Part shown: in pieces, positions 31,064 to 39,837 of the stretch | Numbering within the stretch: the first letter of the stretch is position 1 | Layout of the letters: each line of letters opens with the position of its first letter | NCBI GenBank assembly: GCA_016794425.1 | Contig: JAEUHR010000042.1 | Coordinates: forward strand, 208,749-272,748 | DNA length: 64,000 nucleotides | Source: Planctomycetota bacterium | GTDB taxonomy: Bacteria > Planctomycetota > UBA1135 > UBA2386 | Direction of reading: 5' to 3' | Notes under the pieces: model-generated | What the model was told of the DNA's origin: nothing | What the model saw: the letters and a program-made list of their open reading frames with translations, nothing else | The model's database searches: none | Position numbers and translations under genes: made by a program

Positions 31064-32244
31064 AGCGCATCGTCACGTTCACGAACCTGTTCCCGAGTTC
31101 GGCGATGCCGACGCACGGGCTGTTCGTGCACGAACGCATGCGGCGCGTCGCCGCGGCCAGCGGCCTCGACTGGCTGGTCGTCAGTCCGGTGCCGGAGGTC
31201 GCGTGGCTGTTGCGCCACGGCAGCTGGCGGCGCTGGGCCGCGGTGCCGCGCGACGAGGTCTGGGCCGGTGTGCGCGTGCTGCACCCGCGCTACCGGCACT
31301 GGCCCGGTCTGTCGCAGCGGCGGCAGGCGGCGGCGATGGCGGCCGGTGCGCGCGCCGCCGTCGCGGCGCTGGCGCGCGAGGGCCCGATCGTGCTCGACGC
31401 CCACTACCTGTGGCCCGACGGCGTAGCCGCGGCGCGGCTGGCGCAGGAACTCGGCGTGCCGTTCCTGCTGACCGCGCGCGGCAGCGACCTGAACGTGATC
31501 GCCGCCGACCGGCCGATCGCCGCGCAGATCCGCGCCGCCGCCGAACGCGCGGCCGGCTGCTTCGCGGTCAGTCGCGCGTTGTGCGAGCGGTTCGCCGCCG
31601 TCACCGGTCTGCCGCGCGAACGCATCGTCGAGGTCCGCAACGGCGTCGACCTCGACCGCTTCCGGCCCGGCGACCGCAGCGCGGCACGGGCCGAGCTCGG
31701 GCTGCCGGCGGCCGGGCGCATCGTGCTCGGGGTCGGCCGTCTGGTGCCCGGCAAGGGCTTCGATCTGGCGGTGCGCGCGCTGCCGACGCTGCCGGCCGAC
31801 GTCACGCTGGTGCTGGTCGGCGACGGACCCGAGCGCGCGGCGCTGCAGGCCGCGGGCGGCGCGCGGCTGCGCTGCCTCGGCGCGCTGCCGCCGGCCGGCA
31901 CCGCCGCGGCCTACCGCGCCGCCGACGTGCTGGTGCTGCCGAGCGAACGCGAAGGCTGGCCCAACGTCGTCACCGAGGCGCTGGCCAGCGGGCTGCGCGT
32001 CGTCGCCACGCGCGTCGGCGGCATCCCGCAGATCCTCGGCGACCACGAGCCGGTCGACCCGCGGCTCGGCGCGCTGGTGCCGCCGCGCGACGGCGCCGCG
32101 CTGGCCGCCGCGCTGGCCGGGGTGCTCGCGACCGCGCCGGACCCGGCGTTCGTGCGCACGTTCGCGATGCGCTACGGCTGGGACGAGCCGGTGCGGTTCT
32201 TGGCCTCGCGTTGCCGCGCGCTGCTCGGCGAGGAGGCGGCATGA
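31060..32244 (+). CDS. GT4-family glycosyltransferase
   Basis: 394 residues with the GT-B fold of group 1 transferases. The N-terminal half contains FTNLFPSSAMPTHGLFVHERM, typical of exosortase-locus GT4s, and LLTARGSDLNVIA. The C-terminal half has the hinge VRNGVDLDRFRPGD, GVGRLVPGKGFDLAVRAL, the diphosphate/donor-binding Arg-Lys region and the E-x7-E element in LPSEREGWPNVVTEALASG. It probably adds one sugar to the lipid-linked repeat unit on the cytoplasmic face. Both ends overlap neighbours by four bases (ATGA), so it is translated with the operon. The sugar cannot be predicted. Confidence 0.88.
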   Translation: MKRIVTFTNLFPSSAMPTHGLFVHERMRRVAAASGLDWLVVSPVPEVAWLLRHGSWRRWAAVPRDEVWAGVRVLHPRYRHWPGLSQRRQAAAMAAGARAAVAALAREGPIVLDAHYLWPDGVAAARLAQELGVPFLLTARGSDLNVIAADRPIAAQIRAAAERAAGCFAVSRALCERFAAVTGLPRERIVEVRNGVDLDRFRPGDRSAARAELGLPAAGRIVLGVGRLVPGKGFDLAVRALPTLPADVTLVLVGDGPERAALQAAGGARLRCLGALPPAGTAAAYRAADVLVLPSEREGWPNVVTEALASGLRVVATRVGGIPQILGDHEPVDPRLGALVPPRDGAALAAALAGVLATAPDPAFVRTFAMRYGWDEPVRFLASRCRALLGEEAA

Positions 32245-33431
32245 ACGGTCCGTACCGGATCCTCTACCACCACCGCATCCGGTCCGACGACGGCCAGGCG
32301 GTGCACGTCCGCGAACTGATCGGCGCGCTGCGCGAGCAGGGCCACACCGTGCACGAGTGCGCGTTGGTGCCGAAGAGCGCCGGCGGGCGGTCGGCCGCAC
32401 GCGACGCGGCGCCGCGCGGTCTCTGGCAGCGGCTGCGGCTGCCGCGCGCGGCGACCGAAGTGCTCGAGATCCTCTACGATCGCGCCGGCCGGCGGCGGCT
32501 CGCGCAGGCGGCGCGCGAGCTGCGGCCGCACTTCGTCTACGAACGCCATGCCCTGCACTGCCGGTCCGGCCTCGACGTCGCGCGCGCGTTCGGCGTGCCG
32601 CTGCTGCTCGAGGTCAATTCGCCGATGGTCACCGAGATGCAGCGGCTCGGCAGCCTGTGCTTCCCGGCGCGGGCCCGCGCCACCGAGCGCGCGGTGCTCG
32701 CCGGGGCCGACGCGGTGCTGGCGGTGACCGCGGTGCTCGGTGGCATGCTGGTGCAGGCCGGCGCACGGCGCGAACGGCTGCACGTGGTCGGCAACGGCGC
32801 CGACCCGCGCCGCTACGGTGCCGACGCGCGGGCGGCCGCCGCGGCGGTGCGGGCGCGGCTCGGCCTCGACGACGGCGCGTTCGTGCTGGGCTTCGTCGGC
32901 TACGCGCGGCCCTGGCACCGCCTCGACCTGCTGCTGGACGTGCTGGGCCGGCCGGGCTTCGGCGCGGTCGTGTTGCTGCTGATGGGGCGCGGGCCGGCGA
33001 TCGAACCGCTGCTGGCCGCGGCCGCGGCGCGCGGGCTCGGCGCGCGCGTGCGGGCGCTGGGCGACGTGCCGGCCGAACTGCTGCCGGCGCACGTGCTGGC
33101 GTGTGACGGCGCGCTGATTCCCGCGATCAACGAGTACGCGTCGCCGCTGAAGCTGTTCGACTCGCTGGCGGCCGGTGTGCCGACGCTGGCGCCGGACCAG
33201 CCGAACCTGCGCGAAACCGTGCGCGACGGCGACAGCGCGCTGCTGTTCACGCCCGGTTCGGCCGACGACCTGGCGCGCCAGCTCGGCCGGCTGGTGCACG
33301 ATCGCACCTTCGCGCGCGCGCTCGGCGCGGCCGGCCGCGCCGCACTGGACGCGCACGAGTGGACCTGGGCCGGCAACGCAGCCCGCGTGGCGGCGATCTA
33401 CGCGGCGCTGGCCGCGGCGGTGCCCCGGTGA
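32241..33431 (+). CDS. GT4-family glycosyltransferase
   Basis: 396 residues, GT-B fold. The N-terminal YHHRIRSDDGQAVHVRELIGAL is a Gly/His-rich acceptor loop and LLLEVNSPMVTEM the domain end. The donor half carries VVGNGADPRRYGADA, LGFVGYARPWHRLDLLL, and EYASPLKLFDSLAAGVPTL, where a glutamate pair with the Pro-Leu-Lys stretch replaces the usual EGxGxxxLEAMA motif. This variant is common among exosortase-linked GT4 proteins. It adds a second sugar to the repeat unit. Start ATG 32241 sits in an ATGA overlap, and the stop overlaps the GTG of the exosortase gene. Only two glycosyltransferases occur in the operon, so others must be encoded elsewhere unless the repeat is very short. Confidence 0.87.
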   Translation: MNGPYRILYHHRIRSDDGQAVHVRELIGALREQGHTVHECALVPKSAGGRSAARDAAPRGLWQRLRLPRAATEVLEILYDRAGRRRLAQAARELRPHFVYERHALHCRSGLDVARAFGVPLLLEVNSPMVTEMQRLGSLCFPARARATERAVLAGADAVLAVTAVLGGMLVQAGARRERLHVVGNGADPRRYGADARAAAAAVRARLGLDDGAFVLGFVGYARPWHRLDLLLDVLGRPGFGAVVLLLMGRGPAIEPLLAAAAARGLGARVRALGDVPAELLPAHVLACDGALIPAINEYASPLKLFDSLAAGVPTLAPDQPNLRETVRDGDSALLFTPGSADDLARQLGRLVHDRTFARALGAAGRAALDAHEWTWAGNAARVAAIYAALAAAVPR

Positions 33432-34945
33432 ACGTGGTGCTGGCCGTGCTGCTGCCGCTGCTGGTCGCCTACACGCCGACGCTGCTGTGGTGCATCGACC
33501 GCTGGAATGCGCCGACGCAGTACTTCGCCCACTGCTGGCTGGTGCCGCCGCTGGCGGCGTGGCTCGCCTACAGCCGGCGCCGGCAGTGGGGGGCGGTGCC
33601 GCGGCGCTGCGACCCGCGCGGGCTCTGGCTCCTGGTGCCGGGTCTGGTGCTGCACCTGGCCGGGGCGCTGCTGATGGTCGACTCGTGGTCGGCGGCGAGT
33701 CTGTGCCTGTCGGTGCCCGGCGCGGCGTGGTTCGCACTCGGCCGCGAACGGCTGCGCGGCTCGTGGCCGATCGTCTGGCTGGTGCTGTTCGTGGTGCCGC
33801 TGCCGATGTACGTCGAGGGCCGGCTCGCGTTCGTGCTGAAGGAAGTCGCGGTCGAAGGCGGCACCCGGCTGGCGAACCTGGTCGGCGCCGCGGTGCAGCG
33901 CAGCGGCGATCTGCTGCGGCCGGCCGGTGTCGACGGCGCGCTCTACGTCGCCGACGCGTGCGGCGGGCTGCGCTCGCTGCTGGCGATGGTGACGCTGGCC
34001 TACTGCCTCGCGTTCTTCGTCGGCCAGCCGCGCTGGCCGCGCCGGCTCGGCCTGCTGCTGGCCGCGGCGCCGGTCGCGGTCGCCGCCAACGTGGTGCGCA
34101 TCGCGGTGCTGTGCCTGCTGGCGCGCTGGTTCGGCGTACCGTTCGCGGAGGGCACCGGCCACACGCTGGCGAACGGCGCCGAGTGGCTCGCCGACCTGGT
34201 CGTGCTGCTGGCGCTCGATCGCTGGTGGTCGCGGCGGCCGGTGGCGACGGCGGCCCCGACCGTGGTGGCTGGCGTGGCGCCGTCGCTGCGCCCGGCCGGG
34301 ACGCTGCGCTGGGCGGCGCTCGGCCTGTGGTGCGCGGCGGTGCCGCTCGGCGGGCTGGCGGCGTTCCGGCCGGCCGCGGTCGGCGGCGCGCGCGCCGAGC
34401 AGCTGCCGGCGTGGCTCGCGGGCCACGTGCTGGTGCCGCGCAGCGAGGCGGCCGAGCAGCGCTTCCGGCAGAACCTGCCGCGCTACCGCGAGCTGCTGGG
34501 CACCGACGACTTCGTCTGGCGGCACTACCGCGGCGAGGACGGCCGCTGGCTCAGCGCGGTCGCGCTGTTCCACGACACGAACTGGAAGAGCGTGCACCCG
34601 CCGCGGATCTGCATCGAGGGCAGCAACATGGACATCGAAGCCGACACCGTGGAGCCGGCGGCGTGGCTCGGCGATGGCGCCAGCGTCAGCCGGATCGTCG
34701 CGCGGCGGCGCGACACCGGCCGCCGGTTCGTGACGCTGAGCGTGTTCGGCACGCGCGACTGGCTGTCCGGCAGCTATTCGGAGTTCACCTGGCACCACCT
34801 GCCGCTGGCGCTGCTGCGGCGGAACCAGTCGGGCTTCCTGCTGCGCATCGAGGCCGCGCTCGGCGACGACGCCGCGGCGGCGGAACGCAGCTGCCGCGAG
34901 TTCCTGGCCGCGCTGGTGCCGGCCGCGCGCGAGGTGCTGCGATGA
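33428..34945 (+). CDS. Exosortase fused to an EpsI domain
   Basis: 505 residues from GTG 33428 (GTGA overlap). The first ~290 residues have about eight membrane helices and the exosortase catalytic residues: Cys178 in ADACGGLRSL, Arg224 in ANVVRIAVL and His245 in GTGHTLANG. After one more helix (LGLWCAAVPLGGLAAF), residues ~330-505 form a periplasmic EpsI-like (DUF3485) domain with NWKSVHPPRICIEGSNMDIE. Exosortases are transpeptidase-like enzymes that cut PEP-CTERM-type C-terminal signals and pass proteins toward the surface. A fused EpsI part is known from some exosortase classes. No PEP-CTERM substrate is encoded in this window, so its targets lie elsewhere. Confidence 0.9.
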   Translation: MNVVLAVLLPLLVAYTPTLLWCIDRWNAPTQYFAHCWLVPPLAAWLAYSRRRQWGAVPRRCDPRGLWLLVPGLVLHLAGALLMVDSWSAASLCLSVPGAAWFALGRERLRGSWPIVWLVLFVVPLPMYVEGRLAFVLKEVAVEGGTRLANLVGAAVQRSGDLLRPAGVDGALYVADACGGLRSLLAMVTLAYCLAFFVGQPRWPRRLGLLLAAAPVAVAANVVRIAVLCLLARWFGVPFAEGTGHTLANGAEWLADLVVLLALDRWWSRRPVATAAPTVVAGVAPSLRPAGTLRWAALGLWCAAVPLGGLAAFRPAAVGGARAEQLPAWLAGHVLVPRSEAAEQRFRQNLPRYRELLGTDDFVWRHYRGEDGRWLSAVALFHDTNWKSVHPPRICIEGSNMDIEADTVEPAAWLGDGASVSRIVARRRDTGRRFVTLSVFGTRDWLSGSYSEFTWHHLPLALLRRNQSGFLLRIEAALGDDAAAAERSCREFLAALVPAAREVLR

Positions 34946-35829
34946 CCGTCGTGCACGCGTTGTCGGTCGACGTCGAGGACTGGTTCCAGGTGCTGAACAT
35001 GGCGCACGTGATCGACCGCGCCGACTGGGAACGGCTCGAGCTGCGCTGCGGCGACGCGACCAAGCGGCTGCTGGATCTGTTCGCGCGGCGCGGCCAGACC
35101 GCGACGTTCTTCTTCCTCGGTTGGATCGCCGAACGCCTGCCGAAGCTGCCGGCCGAGGTCGCGGCCGCCGGTCACGAGGTCGGCAGCCACGGCTACGACC
35201 ACCGGCTGCTGCCCGAGCTGGGCCGCGAGGGCTTCGCGCAGGACCTGGCGCGCACGTCGACGATCCTGCGCGACCTCACGGGCCGCCAACCGACCGCGTT
35301 CCGCGCCTGCACCTGGTCGGTGACGCGGCGCACGCCGTGGGCCGTCGACGAGCTGGTGCGCGCCGGCTTCACGATCGACAGTTCGATCCAGCCGATCCGG
35401 CACCCGGACTACGGCGTGCCGGCGGCGCCGAAGCACGCCTACCGGCTGCTCGGCAGCGCCGGCGAACTGCTCGAACTGCCGCCGCTGGTGTGGCGCGTGC
35501 TCGGGCGCACCGTGCCGGTCGGCGGCGGCGGCTGGTTGCGGTTGTTCCCGCTCGGCTTCCTGCGCGCGGGGCTGCGGCAGAAGGAACGCGCCGGCGAACC
35601 TGGCTGCGTCTACCTGCACCCGTGGGAAGTCGACCCGGACCAGCCGCGGCAGGCGCTCGGCGGCCTGCGTGGGTTCCGGCACTACGTGAACCTGCGCCAG
35701 ACCGAGCGCAAGCTGGACCGGCTGCTGCAGCAGTTCCGCTTCGGCAGCCTCGCGACCGCGATCGCTCAGCGCGGCGACAGCTGGCGCGCGAAGCTGCCGG
35801 CGTTGCGCGCCAGCGAGCTGCTCGGGTAG
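34942..35829 (+). CDS. Polysaccharide deacetylase, exosortase-locus family
   Basis: 295 residues. The NodB-type fold is clear: ALSVDVEDWFQV (catalytic Asp pair), TATFFFLGWIAERLP, EVGSHGYDHRLLPEL (metal-binding His residues) and FRACTWSVT. The C-terminal third (LELPPLVWRVLGRTVPVGGGGWLRLFP and YLHPWEVDPDQPR, with FRHYVNL) is the DUF3473 extension found in deacetylases of PEP-CTERM/exosortase loci. It probably removes N-acetyl groups from the polymer or its precursor. It ends the operon. Its last 64 bases overlap the convergent TPR gene in antiparallel reading, which is long for this window. Confidence 0.9.
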   Translation: MTVVHALSVDVEDWFQVLNMAHVIDRADWERLELRCGDATKRLLDLFARRGQTATFFFLGWIAERLPKLPAEVAAAGHEVGSHGYDHRLLPELGREGFAQDLARTSTILRDLTGRQPTAFRACTWSVTRRTPWAVDELVRAGFTIDSSIQPIRHPDYGVPAAPKHAYRLLGSAGELLELPPLVWRVLGRTVPVGGGGWLRLFPLGFLRAGLRQKERAGEPGCVYLHPWEVDPDQPRQALGGLRGFRHYVNLRQTERKLDRLLQQFRFGSLATAIAQRGDSWRAKLPALRASELLG

Positions 35830-38800
35830 TCGGCCGCGAGCTGCAGGAACAACTCGCGCGCCCGGGTGCCGCCGTCGGCCGCCTTGCTCTGCAGGTGGGC
35901 CAGCGCCAGCGCGTAGAGGTGCAGGCCGTCGGCGCGTGGTTCGGTGCGCAGCAGGAACGGCAGGGCCACGTCGGGCTCGCCGAGCCGCAGCCGCACGAGG
36001 CCCTGGGCCAGCGCGCCGTCCGGGCTCGCCAGCAGCGCCGGTGGCAGCGACTCGAAGCAGCGCTGGTCGCCGGCGCGCAGTTCGCCGGCGGCACCGACCA
36101 GGATCAGGAACTGCAGCATCGCTGCCGGTGCATCGGCGTGCGCCAGCACGCGGCGCAGGTCGTCGAGGCCGGCCTCGGCGCGCTGCAGCTGCGCCAGCAC
36201 GGCGGCGCGCTGCAGCCACAGCGGCAGGCTCGTCGGGTGGCGGCGCAGCGCCGCCTCGAGGTCGTCGCGCGTCGGCGCCGGGCCCGCAGTGGCCAGCAGG
36301 TGGTCGACCGAGCGGGCGAGCCACCGCGCGTCGTCGCGACCGGTCGCGGTGCGCTCGATCTGGGCCAGCAGCAGGGCGCGCGCGGCGGTCGCATCGGGCT
36401 GCAGGTCGGGGAACGTCGGCCCGTGGCGCAACAGGAAGTCGACCAGGCTGCCGAACGCGCCGTGCCGCGCGACGTGCTCGCGTACCCGGCCATAGACGTC
36501 GGCGGCGGCGGCGCCGCGCGCGGCCACCACGGCGTCGGCGCGCGCCGCGCACTGTTCCGCCCACGCGCCGTGCAGCGCGGCCGGAATCGCCGGCAGCGCC
36601 TGGTCCAGCACCTGCCAGGCCTCGTACGGGTCGGCCAGCCGGGCCACCGCGGCCAGGTCGGCGGCGTCGCGGATCGCGCGCTGCGGCAGCAGCAGCCACA
36701 GGCGTCGCCGCGTGTCGGCTGCCATCTCGGCGAGGCCGGTGCGGTCCAGCGCGGCGATCAGGCGCTGCAGGCCGAACACGGTCGCCGGCGTCGAACCGCC
36801 GAAGTCGCCGGTCGTCACCGCGGCGCAGACGGCCTCGTCGAGTGCTGGCGCCAGGCGGTGGGTCGGATCGGTCGCCGCGCGCGCGAGTTCGCGCCACAGC
36901 AGCGGACCCGGCGCGCTGGCCCGCACGGCGAGGTGCAGCGTCTCGGCGGCGGCGTGGTCACCGACCGCCAGCTGGGCGCGCGCCAGCAGCAACTGCAGCG
37001 TCGGCGTCGGCGCGGCAGCCTCGGGCAGGCCGCGCAGGCGCACCAGGGCTTCGGCGCCGAGGTCGTCGTCGTGCAGCAGCGCCAGCGCTTCGAGGCGGGC
37101 CTCGGTCGCGGCTGCGTCGCCGGGCGGCCACGCGCAGCGGCTCGGCATGCCGAACGCCGCCGCCGTCGCCTGCGGCAGCAGGTCGGCCGGATCCTCGATC
37201 AGCGCGGCCGCCAGCACGATCGCCGCGCGCTGCAGGTCGCCGAGCCGGGCCGCCAGCGCGGCATCGGTCGGCGCCGGCACCAGCGCGTGCACCTGCAGCG
37301 CTCGCTCGGTGCGTCCGGCCGCCAGCAGCAGGCGCGCGAGGTCTTCGGCGGTGTCGGCGCCGTCGGCGAACGCCAGCGCCGCGGTCCAATAGTCTTCCGC
37401 CAGCCGTGGCTGGCCGCAGCGCAGCGCCAGCCGGCCGGCCAGCGCGAACGCGGCGCCGGTGCGACCGTTCGGCGCGGCGATCGCGAGCGCCCGACGTTGC
37501 AGTTCCAGCGCGGTCTGCGGATGGCTCGCGGCCAGCAGGGCCGCGGTCGCCTGCAGCGGCGCCGCGTCGTCGGCATGGCGCAGGTCGGTCCGCGCGAGCA
37601 TCATCGTGACCTGCGGCAGCAGCGACGCATCGTCGCGGAAGCCACTGGCGACCTCGATCCAGGCGGTCACGGCGGCGGTCAGGTCGGCACGCACCGCGGG
37701 CGGCAGCCCGTCGATCTCGCCGAGCACGCCATCGAGCAGGCGCCGCGCTTCGACCACTTCGCCGCGGCGCGCGAGCGCGCGCGAGGCCAGCAGCCGCAGT
37801 TCGGGCGGGGCCGGGTGCTCGGCCTGGCCGGGGCGCGCGAACTGCGCTGCCGACGCCGGATCGTCGGCCAGCGCGGCGCGCAGGATCTCGGTGCGCAGCG
37901 CCGCGTCGGGCGCGCACAGCGGCATCGCCGTCGCCAGCAGCTCGACGGTCGGCAGGCCGGCCGCCCGCTGCGCGCGCAGCGCCAGGTGCGCGGTGGCCGC
38001 GTCGGCCGGGAACAGCACCAGCAGGCGTTGCACCTCCTGCGCCGCGTCCGCGGCCTGGCCGGCGCCGAGCAGGGCTTCGACCGCGAGGCGGCGCGGCAGC
38101 GTCCAGTGCGGGAACGCGTCGATCGCGGCTTGCGCACTGCCGCGCGCGATGCCCCAGCGTTTGCGTGCGAGAGCGGCTTGCGCGCACAGCACGTGCTGCA
38201 GCGGCACCGACGTCTCGGCGGCGATGCGGCCGGTGCGCAGGCACTGCGCCAGCAGTGCTTCGCCGTCCTGGCCGGTGCGTTCGCCTTCGGCGCGCACCGC
38301 CGCGAGCTTCAGGTCGAACAGTTCGGCGTCGTGCGGCGCCAGCGCCTCCGCCTCGGCCAGCACCGCCAGCGCCGCCGCCGGGCGGCGCTGTTCGAGCAGG
38401 TAGCGGGCGAAGCGCAAGCGCGGCACCAGGTTGCGCGGGCGGGCTTCCTGCCAGTCCGCGAACACGGCCAGGATCTCGGCGTCGGTCGAGCCGAGCTTCG
38501 GCATCAGGTCGAGCCGCAGCGACATCGCGATGTCGACCAGATCGGGCCAGGTGGGCGGCAGCGACTCGTCGAGCAGGAGCCGTGTCACGTGGCGCAGGTT
38601 GACTTCGCCGTTCTTGACGTCGATCGGCGAGTCCTGGCCGACCTGGCCGAGGTAGTGCATCAGCCCGGCGGACAGGTGCAGCTGCTTGGGGATGCGCAGC
38701 CCGGCCTGGTGCAGCAGACCGAGCGCGCCGAGCGTGCGGCGCGGGATGTTCGCGTCGCCGAGGCGCCAACCCGCGATCGACCGCGCCAGCATCAGGTCGG

Positions 38801-39785
38801 GCGCCGCGGCACCGAGCACGCCGGCGTCGAGGCGCGGTTGCAGCTGCTGACCCGGCAGGAAGCGGTCCGACAGCGCGACCGCCGCCGCATCGGCGCCGCG
38901 CTGCATCAGCGTCAGGGCGCCGACCAGTCCGGCCGCGGCGTTGCCGGCGTCGTGCGGTCGGCGCCGGTGGATCTCGCAGGCGACCAGCGCGTCGTCGACG
39001 CGGCCGGACGCCGCCAGTGCTTCGGCCCAGGTGACCACGGCCGTGCCAGGGGCACCGCCGGCTTCGAGGCTCGTGCGGCAGAACGCCAGCGCTTCCTGCA
39101 CCTCGTCGCGGCGGGCCACGAGGTCGCGTTCGACGCCGGGCCAGGTCGCGGCCAGCCGCGTGTCGAGCGCGTACAGCGCCGCCAGCCGGGCGAGGCTCTG
39201 TCCGACCTCGGCGTCGCCGTCGGGTCGGTGGATGTAGGTCGCGAACGCCGCCAGCGCCGCGGCCTGCTGCTCGGGTCCGGCATCGCGTTCGATCGTCGTG
39301 CGCAGCGCGGCAACCGTGTCACGGCACGCGGCCAGGCAGGCGGCGCCGGCGAGTTCGAGGCCGCGCGCATCGTCGGGGTGTGCCGCCGCGAACGAACGCG
39401 CGGCCTGCCGCGCCGCGGCCACGTCGCCGACCTCGATCTGCAGCTGGATGCGCTCGAGCTGCAGCTCGCGGTCGTCGCCGTCGCGATCCTGCAGCAGCTT
39501 GTCGACGTCGAGCAGGGCGCCGCGCGGGTTCTCGAGCGCCGTCTGCGCTGCCAGCCGCAGGCGCAGCAGCCGTTCGCGCAGCGCCGGGTCCCGCTGCACG
39601 CGCGGGCTGCGTTCGGCGAGATCGAGCCGGGCGATCGCGGTCGCGTGGGCGCCGCCCTGCGCCAGGCGTTCGGCTTCGTCGAGCATCTCGCCGGCGTCGT
39701 GGATGCCGGCCGTTGCGTAGGCGACGATGCCGGCGAGCGCCAGCAGCGTGGCGACGAGCAGGAGCTGGAAGCTGCGGCGGAGCAT
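35766..39785 (-). CDS. Very large TPR-repeat protein with N-terminal membrane anchor
   Basis: About 1339 residues. One N-terminal helix (LLLVATLLALAGIVAYATAG) anchors it; everything after is helical repeat, mostly TPR-like units rich in Ala, Leu and Arg (for example GGAHATAIARLDLAERSP, ADAAQEVQRLLVLFPAD, AARALLLAQIERTATGR). No catalytic motif is visible. The chain would face the periplasm and serve as a scaffold. PEP-CTERM/exosortase loci often carry a large TPR lipoprotein (PrsT type), which is the nearest match in context, but this one is larger and lacks a lipobox. The frame is open past 39785; ATG 39785 is chosen because it starts the anchor and has TATAAC 13 bases upstream. Confidence 0.75.
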   Translation of the reverse strand: MLRRSFQLLLVATLLALAGIVAYATAGIHDAGEMLDEAERLAQGGAHATAIARLDLAERSPRVQRDPALRERLLRLRLAAQTALENPRGALLDVDKLLQDRDGDDRELQLERIQLQIEVGDVAAARQAARSFAAAHPDDARGLELAGAACLAACRDTVAALRTTIERDAGPEQQAAALAAFATYIHRPDGDAEVGQSLARLAALYALDTRLAATWPGVERDLVARRDEVQEALAFCRTSLEAGGAPGTAVVTWAEALAASGRVDDALVACEIHRRRPHDAGNAAAGLVGALTLMQRGADAAAVALSDRFLPGQQLQPRLDAGVLGAAAPDLMLARSIAGWRLGDANIPRRTLGALGLLHQAGLRIPKQLHLSAGLMHYLGQVGQDSPIDVKNGEVNLRHVTRLLLDESLPPTWPDLVDIAMSLRLDLMPKLGSTDAEILAVFADWQEARPRNLVPRLRFARYLLEQRRPAAALAVLAEAEALAPHDAELFDLKLAAVRAEGERTGQDGEALLAQCLRTGRIAAETSVPLQHVLCAQAALARKRWGIARGSAQAAIDAFPHWTLPRRLAVEALLGAGQAADAAQEVQRLLVLFPADAATAHLALRAQRAAGLPTVELLATAMPLCAPDAALRTEILRAALADDPASAAQFARPGQAEHPAPPELRLLASRALARRGEVVEARRLLDGVLGEIDGLPPAVRADLTAAVTAWIEVASGFRDDASLLPQVTMMLARTDLRHADDAAPLQATAALLAASHPQTALELQRRALAIAAPNGRTGAAFALAGRLALRCGQPRLAEDYWTAALAFADGADTAEDLARLLLAAGRTERALQVHALVPAPTDAALAARLGDLQRAAIVLAAALIEDPADLLPQATAAAFGMPSRCAWPPGDAAATEARLEALALLHDDDLGAEALVRLRGLPEAAAPTPTLQLLLARAQLAVGDHAAAETLHLAVRASAPGPLLWRELARAATDPTHRLAPALDEAVCAAVTTGDFGGSTPATVFGLQRLIAALDRTGLAEMAADTRRRLWLLLPQRAIRDAADLAAVARLADPYEAWQVLDQALPAIPAALHGAWAEQCAARADAVVAARGAAAADVYGRVREHVARHGAFGSLVDFLLRHGPTFPDLQPDATAARALLLAQIERTATGRDDARWLARSVDHLLATAGPAPTRDDLEAALRRHPTSLPLWLQRAAVLAQLQRAEAGLDDLRRVLAHADAPAAMLQFLILVGAAGELRAGDQRCFESLPPALLASPDGALAQGLVRLRLGEPDVALPFLLRTEPRADGLHLYALALAHLQSKAADGGTRARELFLQLAADYPSSSLARNAGSFARQLSPR

Positions 39786-39798
39786 GCGGGACGGCGTC

Positions 39799-39804
39799 GT
39801 TATA
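39799..39804 (-). promoter_or_regulatory. -10 box TATAAC before the TPR gene
   Basis: TATAAC on the minus strand (5 of 6 consensus) lies 13 bases before the ATG at 39785, giving a leader of about 6 bases. No -35 hexamer is recognisable. It stands in the 52-base gap after the sigma-54 regulator gene. Confidence 0.45.
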
Positions 39805-39837
39805 TCGGGCGCCGCCGGGGCGGCGAGCGCGATCCGC

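Noticed and set aside
25359-39785. A PEP-CTERM substrate gene inside the exosortase locus
   Set aside because: I read the C-terminus of every protein in and around the locus. None has a short motif followed by one helix and a basic tail.
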